Assembly: GCA_964484125.1 (NCBI GenBank)
Contig: CAZAEK010000015.1
Span: 1 to 47,971 of the forward strand
Direction of reading: 5' to 3'
Source: DSSM01 sp964484125
Lineage (GTDB): Bacteria > Bacteroidota > Ignavibacteria > Tepidaquicellales > Tepidaquicellaceae
DNA length: 47,971 bases
Both the position numbers and the translations under genes were made by a program. This document shows positions 17,033-25,319 of the stretch, in pieces (the first letter of the stretch is position 1; the number at the start of each line of letters is the position of its first letter). The notes beneath the pieces were generated by a model. That model made no database searches. It was not told the origin of the DNA and was given only the letters and a program-made list of their open reading frames with translations.

Positions 17033-17965
17033 CTAAGTGCCGATTATTTTACGGGAAAAAGTATATGGATTTTCTGTTTTCTCATATATTTTCATTATAT
17101 GTTCTTCAAGTATTTTCTTCTTTGCCTCTGTCCAGAAATGTATCTGTAGTTTTCCGTTTACCAATTCTATTATTTTCTTTTTTATGTGCTCTTTTCTCTT
17201 AATTTCAAAAAAACCTGTTCTGTTCAGATGTTCCCTGTGTCTTGTTATTTCTTTCAGTAATTCATCTGTTCCTTCGCCTCTGTCTGCAATCGTCTTTAAT
17301 ACGTTTATATCCCATTTATCCTCAGTTGCAGGTTTAAGATGTATTATATTCTTTAAAGAAGCCGCAATCCCGTCTGCTCCCAGTCTGTCTGACTTGTTTA
17401 AAACAAAAATATCTGCTATCTCCATTAATCCGGCTTTAAGCTGCTGAACTGAATCACCTGATTCAGGAACAAGAACTACAACTGTAGTATCGGCAGTTTC
17501 TGCTATATCAAGTTCTGACTGTCCTACTCCGACAGTTTCTATTATTATAAAATCTTTCCCTGCTGCATCAAGAATATCACATGCTTCCACAACATTTTTT
17601 GAAAGTCCTCCAAGACTGCCTCTGGTTGCCATTGACCTTATAAATACTCCATCGAGTAAACTAACCTCTGACATTCTGATTCGGTCGCCAAGCAAAGCTC
17701 CCCCTGTAAAAGGGCTTGTAGGGTCAACTGCAATTACTCCGATTTTATATCCAAGTGATTGTAATTTTTTTACAAGGCAGTTTGTCAGTGTTGATTTACC
17801 TGCTCCCGGAGGTCCTGTTATTCCAATCCTGTATGCATTTCCCGTATATTGATATATTCCTTCAAGCAGATTTTCCCTCTCATCTTCTCCGTTTTCTACA
17901 ATTGATATTGCTTTGGAGATGTACCTTTTATCGCCTTTTAATATCTTGTCTATAAAATCATTCAT
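17033..17965 (-). CDS. meaB: Methylmalonyl-CoA mutase-associated GTPase MeaB
   Basis: A 310-residue G3E GTPase of the MeaB/ArgK group that protects and loads cobalamin on methylmalonyl-CoA mutase. Walker A GPPGAGKST lies at 51-59. The conserved VDPTSPFTGGALLGDRIRM segment follows, then ETVGVGQSE (switch II) and NKSD (base recognition). The N-terminal helix and C-terminal dimer arm are both present, so it is full length. No mutase gene occurs in this window, so the partner must be encoded elsewhere. The start overlaps the purD stop by 4 bp (ATGA), so translation is coupled. Confidence 0.93.
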   Translation of the reverse strand: MNDFIDKILKGDKRYISKAISIVENGEDERENLLEGIYQYTGNAYRIGITGPPGAGKSTLTNCLVKKLQSLGYKIGVIAVDPTSPFTGGALLGDRIRMSEVSLLDGVFIRSMATRGSLGGLSKNVVEACDILDAAGKDFIIIETVGVGQSELDIAETADTTVVVLVPESGDSVQQLKAGLMEIADIFVLNKSDRLGADGIAASLKNIIHLKPATEDKWDINVLKTIADRGEGTDELLKEITRHREHLNRTGFFEIKRKEHIKKKIIELVNGKLQIHFWTEAKKKILEEHIMKIYEKTENPYTFSRKIIGT

Positions 17966-19272
17966 TTCTTTTTCAGGATTTTATTTCCTATATCTCTTCT
18001 GTAATACATATTTGAAAAATTAATACAGGATACTGCTTCATAACATTTTCTGATGGCATTTTTATGTGAAGAACTGCTTAAAGCTGTTACAGATAAAACC
18101 CTGCCGCCATTTGTAATAATATTTCCGGCTTCGTCATACTTTGTTCCTGCGTGATATACATCTGCTGTTTCACATGCTTTCTCAATTCCATAAATAATAT
18201 TGCCTTTTTGGAAATTACCGGGATACCCTTTTGAAGCTAATACTACACAACAGGCGTATTTATTGTGAATTTCAAGTTCATATTTATCTAAATTTCCTTC
18301 AACTGATGCAATAAGCATTTCAAGGAAGTCTGATTTTACCAGCGGAACTACTGCCTGCGTTTCAGGATCACCAAATCTGCAATTAAACTCAACTACAAAA
18401 GGTTTTTTCTTCCCTGCTTCTTCTACAATCATAAGCCCTGCGTAAAGACAGCCCTTGTATTTACGGTTTTCTTCTTTCAGTGCTTTTAAAACCGGCTTTA
18501 TAATTTTTTTCTCAACAGTTTTTTTCAGATTATCGTCAAATAATTCTTCCGGCAATGGTGAATAAGCTCCCATTCCACCTGTGTTTTTTCCCATATCTCC
18601 CTCTCCGATTCGTTTATGGTCTTGCGATGATGGCAAAAGTACATAATTTTCTCCGTCAGTTATCGCAAATAATGAAACCTCATAACCACGCATGAATTTT
18701 TCAATGATAAATCCTTCTCCGGCTTTACCGAATATTTTTTCGCCGATAAATGAATCTATGGTTTCAACAGCATGTATCCTGTCTTCGGCAATAATTACCC
18801 CCTTGCCTGCTGCAAGTCCGTCTGCTTTAATTACAACGGGGTATTCAGTTTCCTGAAGATATTCATAAGCATCTTTAATATTCGATTCTGTGAAAAACCT
18901 GAATTCTGCAGTAGGTATATTATATTTTTGCATCAGTGTTTTTGCAAATATCTTACTGGATTCTATCTCAGCGGCTTTTTGCGAAGGTCCGAATATTTTT
19001 AAACCTCTTTTTTCAAATTCATCTGTTATTCCGAGTGAAAGTGGTATTTCAGGTCCGACAATTGTGTAATCAATCTTTTCCTTCTCTGCGAAATTTACAA
19101 GTTGATATATATCATCAACCGATATGAAAACCGGTTTCGAAAATTCGTTAATTCCGGGAGAGCCGGTTGCACAGTACAATTCCCCGTTGTTCTTCTTAAA
19201 AGAAGGCGATTCATATACTTTTTTTGCAATGCAGTGTTCCCTGCCGCCATTCCCGATTATTAATATTTTCAT
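17962..19272 (-). CDS. purD: Phosphoribosylamine-glycine ligase (GAR synthetase)
   Basis: Catalyses ATP-dependent ligation of glycine to phosphoribosylamine, the second step of de novo purine synthesis. The 436 residues match the usual 420-435 of PurD. Recognisable blocks are ILIIGNGGREHCIAKK at the N-terminus, the ATP-grasp domain with KADGLAAGKGV, GKNTGGMGAYSP, and the metal-binding FNCRFGDPETQ. It lies 17 bp downstream of a GT4 glycosyltransferase gene and overlaps meaB by 4 bp. The start is ATG without Shine-Dalgarno. Confidence 0.97.
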   Translation of the reverse strand: MKILIIGNGGREHCIAKKVYESPSFKKNNGELYCATGSPGINEFSKPVFISVDDIYQLVNFAEKEKIDYTIVGPEIPLSLGITDEFEKRGLKIFGPSQKAAEIESSKIFAKTLMQKYNIPTAEFRFFTESNIKDAYEYLQETEYPVVIKADGLAAGKGVIIAEDRIHAVETIDSFIGEKIFGKAGEGFIIEKFMRGYEVSLFAITDGENYVLLPSSQDHKRIGEGDMGKNTGGMGAYSPLPEELFDDNLKKTVEKKIIKPVLKALKEENRKYKGCLYAGLMIVEEAGKKKPFVVEFNCRFGDPETQAVVPLVKSDFLEMLIASVEGNLDKYELEIHNKYACCVVLASKGYPGNFQKGNIIYGIEKACETADVYHAGTKYDEAGNIITNGGRVLSVTALSSSSHKNAIRKCYEAVSCINFSNMYYRRDIGNKILKKK

Positions 19273-19289
19273 TGTTTTATTTGTTATTT

Positions 19290-20567
19290 TTAATCAACAT
19301 CAAGCAGATAATTGAATTCTCTTGCGAGTTCTTCTACGTATTGCTGTACTTCATATTTCTCAACCGTTTTTTCGTCAGGTAAAGGTATGCTTTTTGTTTT
19401 TCTTAATTCGTATAATTTTTTATATACCTCCGCTATTTTCTCAGGGTTATAGTCATCTATAAAATCTATTGCTCTGTATTCTTTTAAAATATTTTTCGTT
19501 ACTCCCTCAGGAATGCATGCGATTATATATTTTCCACTGCCTATGTAATCAGCAGTCGTTCCCTGTAATGCTGCATCAGAGTTTTTCCTGTTTTTAATAT
19601 GCAGGAATAGTGCATCTGAAGTAAGCAGATATTTAACACATTCATGGTGATTAACATAGCCGGGTATGTTTAGATGATTTCTAATTCCACATTTGTTTGC
19701 CATTTTCATTAATTCTTTTGTAACAAGCCCTAAATAAAGAAATTCCACTTCATTACATATTGAAGGATATTTTAATTTGAACTTTTTTACAGACTTAAAA
19801 AATAATTTCAAACCTCTTGAATGCATACTGCCGGTGTAGGTTATCCTGAGTTTAGTAGTATAAGGAAGATTTTTGGATTTAGCAATATCGAAATCTTCCT
19901 TATCGTAAAAATGCGGATATATTTTTACATCGTTGTACTCAATATTGTTATATCTTTGAATTATCAGTTCTTTTGTTCGTCTGTTTGTTGTAATTACCAG
20001 ATTAGCATCACGGATTACAAGTTTTTCTTTCGACTCATTTAGTATCCTGTGAATTGTTGTTGGATAAAAGTTGAGATTATATGAGTCAACCCAGGCGTCT
20101 CTGTAGTCAATCACAAGATTTTTTTTGTATTTCTTTTTCAATTCCTGTCCGACCAGAAAATCAGAGAACGGTGGTGCAGTTGCATATATTAAATCAAAAC
20201 CGCCATACTTTTTCCAGATTTCATCAGCTTTTTTTGTGGCTTTTTTTATCCATCCGGATTGAGCGTCAGGAATTTTGAAAAAAGAAGTCCATATTTTCCT
20301 TATTTTCGGAAACCCCTCTTTTTGTATTATATTAATTTTCTCTCCGGATTTAATTATCCCGTCTTCGGTTCGTTCTATAATTATCCCTGAACGATTTGCT
20401 TCTTCGAGTAAATAATTATCAATTATTGTAAGTTTTCCGGGGGTTGTAGTTAATAATACTGGCTGCCAACCGAAATTTTGAATATATTTAGCTATTTTGA
20501 GTGTTCTCTGTACACCTCCCATTGCCATCGGTGGAAAGTAGTAAGCAATAATCAATACTTTATTCAT
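19290..20567 (-). CDS. GT4-type glycosyltransferase (paralogue A)
   Basis: A 425-residue cytosolic glycosyltransferase of GT-B fold, probably building surface glycans. An upstream TTG at 20603 would add 12 residues, but ATG at 20567 gives MNKVLIIAYYFPP, which matches the first strand of the family and the paralogue at 21059-22339. YFPPMAMGGVQR is the N-terminal donor/acceptor loop. The C-terminal half has the DALFLHIKN segment and the GTTADYIGSGKYIIACIPEG block, where GT4 enzymes bind the sugar nucleotide. It is transcribed away from the receiver gene across 134 bp and is followed by purD after 17 bp. Confidence 0.88.
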   Translation of the reverse strand: MNKVLIIAYYFPPMAMGGVQRTLKIAKYIQNFGWQPVLLTTTPGKLTIIDNYLLEEANRSGIIIERTEDGIIKSGEKINIIQKEGFPKIRKIWTSFFKIPDAQSGWIKKATKKADEIWKKYGGFDLIYATAPPFSDFLVGQELKKKYKKNLVIDYRDAWVDSYNLNFYPTTIHRILNESKEKLVIRDANLVITTNRRTKELIIQRYNNIEYNDVKIYPHFYDKEDFDIAKSKNLPYTTKLRITYTGSMHSRGLKLFFKSVKKFKLKYPSICNEVEFLYLGLVTKELMKMANKCGIRNHLNIPGYVNHHECVKYLLTSDALFLHIKNRKNSDAALQGTTADYIGSGKYIIACIPEGVTKNILKEYRAIDFIDDYNPEKIAEVYKKLYELRKTKSIPLPDEKTVEKYEVQQYVEELAREFNYLLDVD

Positions 20568-20701
20568 ACAATGTAAAATAATTAATATAATTCCTTTTTT
20601 CAATTCAAGTTTACATTTCCTTTACAGATGATTTTTTTTTATATCTAAATCAAAATTGATTATTATATTAAATTAAATAGTTTTTTTTTGTATTTTTCAA
20701 A

Positions 20702-21073
20702 ATGATTAAAATATTACTTGTCGAAGATAATAATGTAAACCGGCTTCTTATTTCCCACATGCTTAAAAGAAAAAACTGGGAAATTACGGAAGCAATGAAT
20801 GGTGTTGAAGCATGCGAACTTGTTCGCAATTCTGATTTCGATATCATTATAATGGATTTACAGATGCCTGAAATGGACGGCTTTGAAGCGGCTAAAGAAA
20901 TAAGAAAAATTGAATCAGAAACAGGGAAAAGAATTCCGATAATTATTTTAACTGCTTTTGCCAATGAATTCAATGAGAAATTCAGGAAAAGCGGTTTAAC
21001 AGAAGCATATCTCACTAAACCTGTAAATCAGGATTTACTTTACGAATTAGTTCATAAATTAACCGGGAAGTAA
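20702..21073 (+). CDS. Single-domain response regulator receiver protein
   Basis: A 123-residue CheY-like receiver without an output domain. The acidic pair is Glu8-Asp9, the phospho-acceptor is Asp52 in IIMDLQMPEMDG, and the conserved Thr84 and Lys106 (TKP) are present. The protein most resembles receiver domains of hybrid kinases, so it may be a phosphorelay shuttle or may bind other proteins. The hybrid histidine kinase 1.3 kb away is a plausible partner, separated by a glycosyltransferase. Its 3' end overlaps that convergent gene by 15 bp. Confidence 0.92.
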   Translation: MIKILLVEDNNVNRLLISHMLKRKNWEITEAMNGVEACELVRNSDFDIIIMDLQMPEMDGFEAAKEIRKIESETGKRIPIIILTAFANEFNEKFRKSGLTEAYLTKPVNQDLLYELVHKLTGK

Positions 21074-22339
21074 CAGAATTTCATTTAATAATTCGGCTAG
21101 TTCTGATGTAAGTTTTTTTCGGGAGAACTTTTTACGGAAATCCCGGTTGCCCTCAGTAATAGCTCCGGTCTGATATTGTTCGAATAATTTAATTATGTTA
21201 TCCGATATTGCTTCTACGTCCTGAGGAGAACATATAAGTGAATTTCCGTATTGTTTTAAAAGATTTTTTGCAGTTCCTTCAGGAATGCAGGCAAGTATAG
21301 GTTTACCACTTCCTATGTATTCATAGAGCTTTCCTGTTGATATCATATAACTCCATTTACTCTCGCCTATCATAAACCAAAGTGCATCAGAGGATTTAAT
21401 AAACTCAATACATTCCTTATGGTTCACATAACCTTTCAAAGTAACAATATTTTCAAGATTGAGCTTTTTTATTAAATCATTATATTCCGGAGGGAAAATA
21501 CCAACAAACAATGCCTCAGTTCCGGATTCGATTTCCGGTCTTTTGTCAATTGCTTTCCTCAGACCTTTGAGAAAAAATTCAGGAGTCATAAAATTGAAAA
21601 AACTCCCTGAATAAGTAATTCTGAATTTCCCATCTGTCTTCTCTTTTATACCTGATTTTTCAAAATCCTCTTCGTCATATCCCTGTGAAATTATTCTGAT
21701 TTTTTCTGATGGAATTTCTTTATATCGCTTAAGTATAATTCCTTTTATTTCCTCATTTATAGTAACTACTGCAGATGAATTGATTAGTATTTTCCTCTCA
21801 AGTTTTTCATTGTAAATTCTGTGAAGAGGAGTCGGATAGAAATTATATGGACAATCAACCCATGCATCCCTGTAATCAATAACAAGAGGTATTGAATATT
21901 TTAATGAAAGATAATTCCCTATGAGAAAATCTGTATATGGAGGTGCTGTTGCAAATATAATATCCGGCTTTTCACTGACAATTATTTCCTCTGCTTTTGC
22001 AATTGCAGTTTTTTTCCATAGTATCTTTGTATCAGGAGAAAGAAAAACCTGACTTGCTTTGCTTAAAAACTTTCTGAACTTTTCGCTGCGTCCCGCAGAA
22101 ACAGAAGAACCTTTTGAAATTACCTTATCTTTACCACTTGTTCTGAAAACTTTAATGTTTTTCTCAACAATTTCTTCATACAGGTTTTCATCTTTTGCGT
22201 AATAATCAGTTATTGCCGAAGTCAGTATCAGAGGTTCAAAATTATATTCAGGAAGATATTTGGCAAATTTTGATATCCTCTGTACTCCTCCCATTCCCAA
22301 TGGAGGAAAATAATATGATATAATTAATACTTTCTTTAT
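21059..22339 (-). CDS. GT4-type glycosyltransferase (paralogue B), non-ATG start
   Basis: A GT-B glycosyltransferase of about 426 residues, similar end to end to paralogue A at 19290-20567. The first standard start is a TTG at 22300, which would begin MGMGGVQR and delete the first beta strand. The reading frame continues upstream as KKVLIISYYFPPLGMGG, matching the paralogue's start. Between the upstream TAA (22349-22351) and this segment the only start-like codon at the right place is ATA at 22337-22339. I therefore extend the gene to 22339. Functional blocks are AFATAPPYTDFLIG (actual IIFATAPPYTDFLIG), SDALWFMIGE, and YEYIGSGKPILACIPEG. The product is probably a surface polysaccharide enzyme. 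Confidence 0.82.
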   Translation of the reverse strand: MKKVLIISYYFPPLGMGGVQRISKFAKYLPEYNFEPLILTSAITDYYAKDENLYEEIVEKNIKVFRTSGKDKVISKGSSVSAGRSEKFRKFLSKASQVFLSPDTKILWKKTAIAKAEEIIVSEKPDIIFATAPPYTDFLIGNYLSLKYSIPLVIDYRDAWVDCPYNFYPTPLHRIYNEKLERKILINSSAVVTINEEIKGIILKRYKEIPSEKIRIISQGYDEEDFEKSGIKEKTDGKFRITYSGSFFNFMTPEFFLKGLRKAIDKRPEIESGTEALFVGIFPPEYNDLIKKLNLENIVTLKGYVNHKECIEFIKSSDALWFMIGESKWSYMISTGKLYEYIGSGKPILACIPEGTAKNLLKQYGNSLICSPQDVEAISDNIIKLFEQYQTGAITEGNRDFRKKFSRKKLTSELAELLNEILLLPG

Positions 22340-22425
22340 ATTATTTGATTATATTATATTGCAAAAATATTAAAATTAATATTGATTGGATACAACAAAA
22401 ATATATATTATATAAAGATATAAAT

Positions 22426-24318
22426 ATGTCAGAAGATGAATTAAATACTTACAAAGAAATTGTTTATAATTTGCCAAATCCTGTTACTATTATTTGCGAA
22501 GGTAAGTTTGTATATGGAAATAATGCTGCTCTGAATTTTCTATGTCTGACTAAGGAAAATGCTCTTTACGATATAAATCCTCTTTCTTTAATACCTGAAA
22601 AAGCTCTTCCTGAAGTTCAGAAAACCGCTATTGATATACTTCAGGGTGGAAGTATTTCAAATGTAGAAACAGTACTGGATCTTCCTTATTGTAAAAATAT
22701 TCACGTTAAAATTTCTGCTAATTTCATAAGATTCGAAGGCAAGCCGGCAATATTTATTACTATTGATGATATTACTGAATCCAGAAAATTTGCTGCAAAT
22801 TCAGATTTAATGGAAAGACGTTTCAGGACATTGTTAAATAACAGTCCGGGTTTTTATTATAAATGTCATAATGATAATTTCTGGACAATGATTGATATGA
22901 GCGATAAATGTTTTGAGATTACCGGTTATAAGCCATCTGAATTTATAAATAATGCTAAACTTTCCTATGAAAGTATAATTTTTCCGGAAGACAGAGAACA
23001 AATCAGAGATAAAATTAACAATGCAATAAGTGATAAAATTCCTTTTCAAATAGAGTACAGAATAAGAACAAAGAGCGGACATATAAAATACGTTTGGGAG
23101 AAAGGTATTGCCGTTTATGAACCAGGCGATAAGGACATAACACTTGAAGGTTTCATTATGGATGTAACCAATTTAATGACAGCACTGAAAAAATCCAAAG
23201 AATCTGACAATCTGAAAAATAATCTTCTTGCTAATCTTAATCACGAGTTCAGGACACCAATGAACAGTATAATGGGCTATGCAGAAATTATTTCTTCACT
23301 TTCTGCAGATGAAAAAATATTAGAATTTACTAAAGGTATTCTTAGTTCATCTAAAAGATTAATGGCAACTCTTGAGTCAATTCTTAAATTTTCTGAAATA
23401 GTTTCCAACACACTCGTAGTGAATTATGAAATTCTCAATATAGTTGAAGTCGTGAGAAATCAGATAAGAATTTTTGAAATTTCAGCAAGGAAGAAAAATA
23501 TAATTTTAAAGAATATCTGCAATACTGAAGAAATATTTTGCAATCTCGACAGGGTTTTAATTGGGACTATAGTACACAACCTTATAGATAATGCAATTAA
23601 ATTTACAAATGCTGGTACAGTAACAGTTGAAACTTCAGTAGTAAAACTTCCTGATGCTTTTGAACTGGCTGTAATTAAAGTCAAAGATACAGGAATTGGA
23701 ATATCTAGAAAATACCACAGTATTATCTTCGAGGAATTTAAACAAATAAGTGAAGGTATCGGAAGATCTTTTGAAGGTAGCGGTTTAGGACTAACTATTG
23801 CTAAAAAACTGACTGAAATAATGAACGGAAAACTTAATTTCGATAGTTCTCCGGGATTGGGCTCTGTTTTCACTGTTTCTTTTCCGATTGTTAATTATAA
23901 AAAATCTGGCAGTGAACAAATAAATACTCCTGAAATTATAAAAAACAAACCTGAAGTTTTAATAGTTGAAGATAATAAAAGTAATGTACTTGTTGTAAAA
24001 AATTTTCTGAGAAAGATTGCGAACTGCGATTATTCTCTAAATAGCAGGGATGCATTGGCTATGTGTCAGTCAAAAAAATATGATATTATTCTGCTTGATA
24101 TAAATCTCGGGGAAAGAATAACAGGAGAAGATGTAATGCTTGAAATAAAGAAAATACCAGCCAACGAAAATACTCCTATAATAGCAGTTACTGGTTACGC
24201 TATGTCGGGTGATAAAGAAAGATTGCTCGCAAAAGGATTTTCGGAATATATATCAAAACCTTTTGATCAGGAATCTTTGATAAAACTCATAAACAAAACT
24301 GTTGAGGAGTTCTGTTAG
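22426..24318 (+). CDS. Soluble hybrid histidine kinase (PAS-PAS-HisKA-HATPase-REC)
   Basis: A 630-residue sensor kinase. A TTG at 22345 would add 27 residues with no counterpart in the family, and ATG at 22426 is the better start. There is no membrane segment, so it senses a cytosolic signal. Two PAS domains cover about 5-120 and 135-245. The H box NLNHEFRTPMNSIMG carries His273. The N box is NLIDNAIKFT (about 385-394), and the G boxes are DTGIGIS and GSGLGLTIAKKL. A C-terminal receiver has Asp558 in ILLDINLG and the TKP-like SKPF. The stop abuts the stop of the convergent aminopeptidase with no gap. It probably works with the orphan receiver at 20702. Confidence 0.92.
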   Translation: MSEDELNTYKEIVYNLPNPVTIICEGKFVYGNNAALNFLCLTKENALYDINPLSLIPEKALPEVQKTAIDILQGGSISNVETVLDLPYCKNIHVKISANFIRFEGKPAIFITIDDITESRKFAANSDLMERRFRTLLNNSPGFYYKCHNDNFWTMIDMSDKCFEITGYKPSEFINNAKLSYESIIFPEDREQIRDKINNAISDKIPFQIEYRIRTKSGHIKYVWEKGIAVYEPGDKDITLEGFIMDVTNLMTALKKSKESDNLKNNLLANLNHEFRTPMNSIMGYAEIISSLSADEKILEFTKGILSSSKRLMATLESILKFSEIVSNTLVVNYEILNIVEVVRNQIRIFEISARKKNIILKNICNTEEIFCNLDRVLIGTIVHNLIDNAIKFTNAGTVTVETSVVKLPDAFELAVIKVKDTGIGISRKYHSIIFEEFKQISEGIGRSFEGSGLGLTIAKKLTEIMNGKLNFDSSPGLGSVFTVSFPIVNYKKSGSEQINTPEIIKNKPEVLIVEDNKSNVLVVKNFLRKIANCDYSLNSRDALAMCQSKKYDIILLDINLGERITGEDVMLEIKKIPANENTPIIAVTGYAMSGDKERLLAKGFSEYISKPFDQESLIKLINKTVEEFC

Positions 24319-25278
24319 TTAATCGAGCAATACTCCCTCTTTCATAATTAATACACCATCTAAATAGACATCCGGTAATTTTACAAGTCCGTCGAGATGA
24401 CTTTTTACGTTTATATTACCGCCCATTGAAACGTTATTTCCTACCGCAATATGTATTGTACCATAAACCTTTTCATCTTCAAGTATTTCACCGCACAACT
24501 GTGCAAGATAATTTGTTCCTACTCCGAATTCAGCAATTGCTCTTGCATCCCTTCCGACCTTGTCCAGCATTTCAATAAGTTTTTCTGCCTGTTTTCCACC
24601 TGTTATTTTTTCGGCGAATCCGTTTTTAACTTCTATAGTTATTGGTTCTTCAAGCATTCCTATTCCTGCAAATGAGCCGTCAACTACTATAATTCCGTTT
24701 GATTTTTCTTCCCACGGAGCCAGATATACTTCTCCTGATGGAAGATTGCCCCAGTCTCCTTTATTCAGCAGCACTCCTGTACTTTCAAGCACCTTCCTGT
24801 CTTTCATTGGCATTGTAATATCTGTTCCTGACTTTGTTACAACTCTTATTTCACTTGCATTTCTTAATTTAGATGCTATCTTTTTAGTTAAATCTATTAC
24901 CTTATCTGCGTCTGCATTCAGGCATCTGACCATTGTATCAACTGTAATTCCCGGCATTGTCGCGACCCTTGTACCGTAGCTTACTGCTTTCCTTCTTGCG
25001 TCAGTATGAGTCAGAGATTTTTCAGTAGGACATATCACAACATCAACCTTTGTCATCAATTCCGAAATCTGTTCGGGGGGTTCCTGTCCGTTTATCTCCC
25101 TTGATTTCATCTCACACAAAAATGCTTCCTTACACATTCCCTGTCCAGCTTCTAAAAGTGAATGCGAAATCTCCCTTTTCGTTTCATCACTTACTATCAA
25201 TAATGTTTCCTCTTTCTTTACCCCAAGATATTGCTCTAATGCTTTTTTCGATGCTGCTTTTAATTCTTTGTTTTCCAT
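24319..25278 (-). CDS. M29-type aminopeptidase-like protein
   Basis: A 319-residue cytosolic protein of the thermophilic-metalloprotease (AmpS/M29) group, which removes N-terminal residues using a cocatalytic metal pair. NLPSGEVYLAPWE contains the conserved Glu, AEFGVGTN carries the second conserved acidic residue, and GTIHIAVGNN followed by NVKSHLDG supplies the His and Asp ligands. It is shorter than classical M29 enzymes (about 400-410) and belongs to a compact branch often annotated as leucyl aminopeptidase. It lies 41 bp downstream of the VWA membrane protein on the same strand and may be the last gene of that operon. Confidence 0.83.
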   Translation of the reverse strand: MENKELKAASKKALEQYLGVKKEETLLIVSDETKREISHSLLEAGQGMCKEAFLCEMKSREINGQEPPEQISELMTKVDVVICPTEKSLTHTDARRKAVSYGTRVATMPGITVDTMVRCLNADADKVIDLTKKIASKLRNASEIRVVTKSGTDITMPMKDRKVLESTGVLLNKGDWGNLPSGEVYLAPWEEKSNGIIVVDGSFAGIGMLEEPITIEVKNGFAEKITGGKQAEKLIEMLDKVGRDARAIAEFGVGTNYLAQLCGEILEDEKVYGTIHIAVGNNVSMGGNINVKSHLDGLVKLPDVYLDGVLIMKEGVLLD

Positions 25279-25319
25279 ACTTTTGTTTTAATGTAATATA
25301 TGTAATTTTAAAATTAGTC

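Noticed and set aside
20568..20603. TTG start extending glycosyltransferase A by 12 residues
   Set aside because: The ATG at 20567 places the conserved first beta strand at the N-terminus, while the extra residues match nothing.
22345..22425. TTG start extending the hybrid kinase by 27 residues
   Set aside because: The added peptide is AT-driven low complexity. ATG at 22426 directly precedes the PAS domain.
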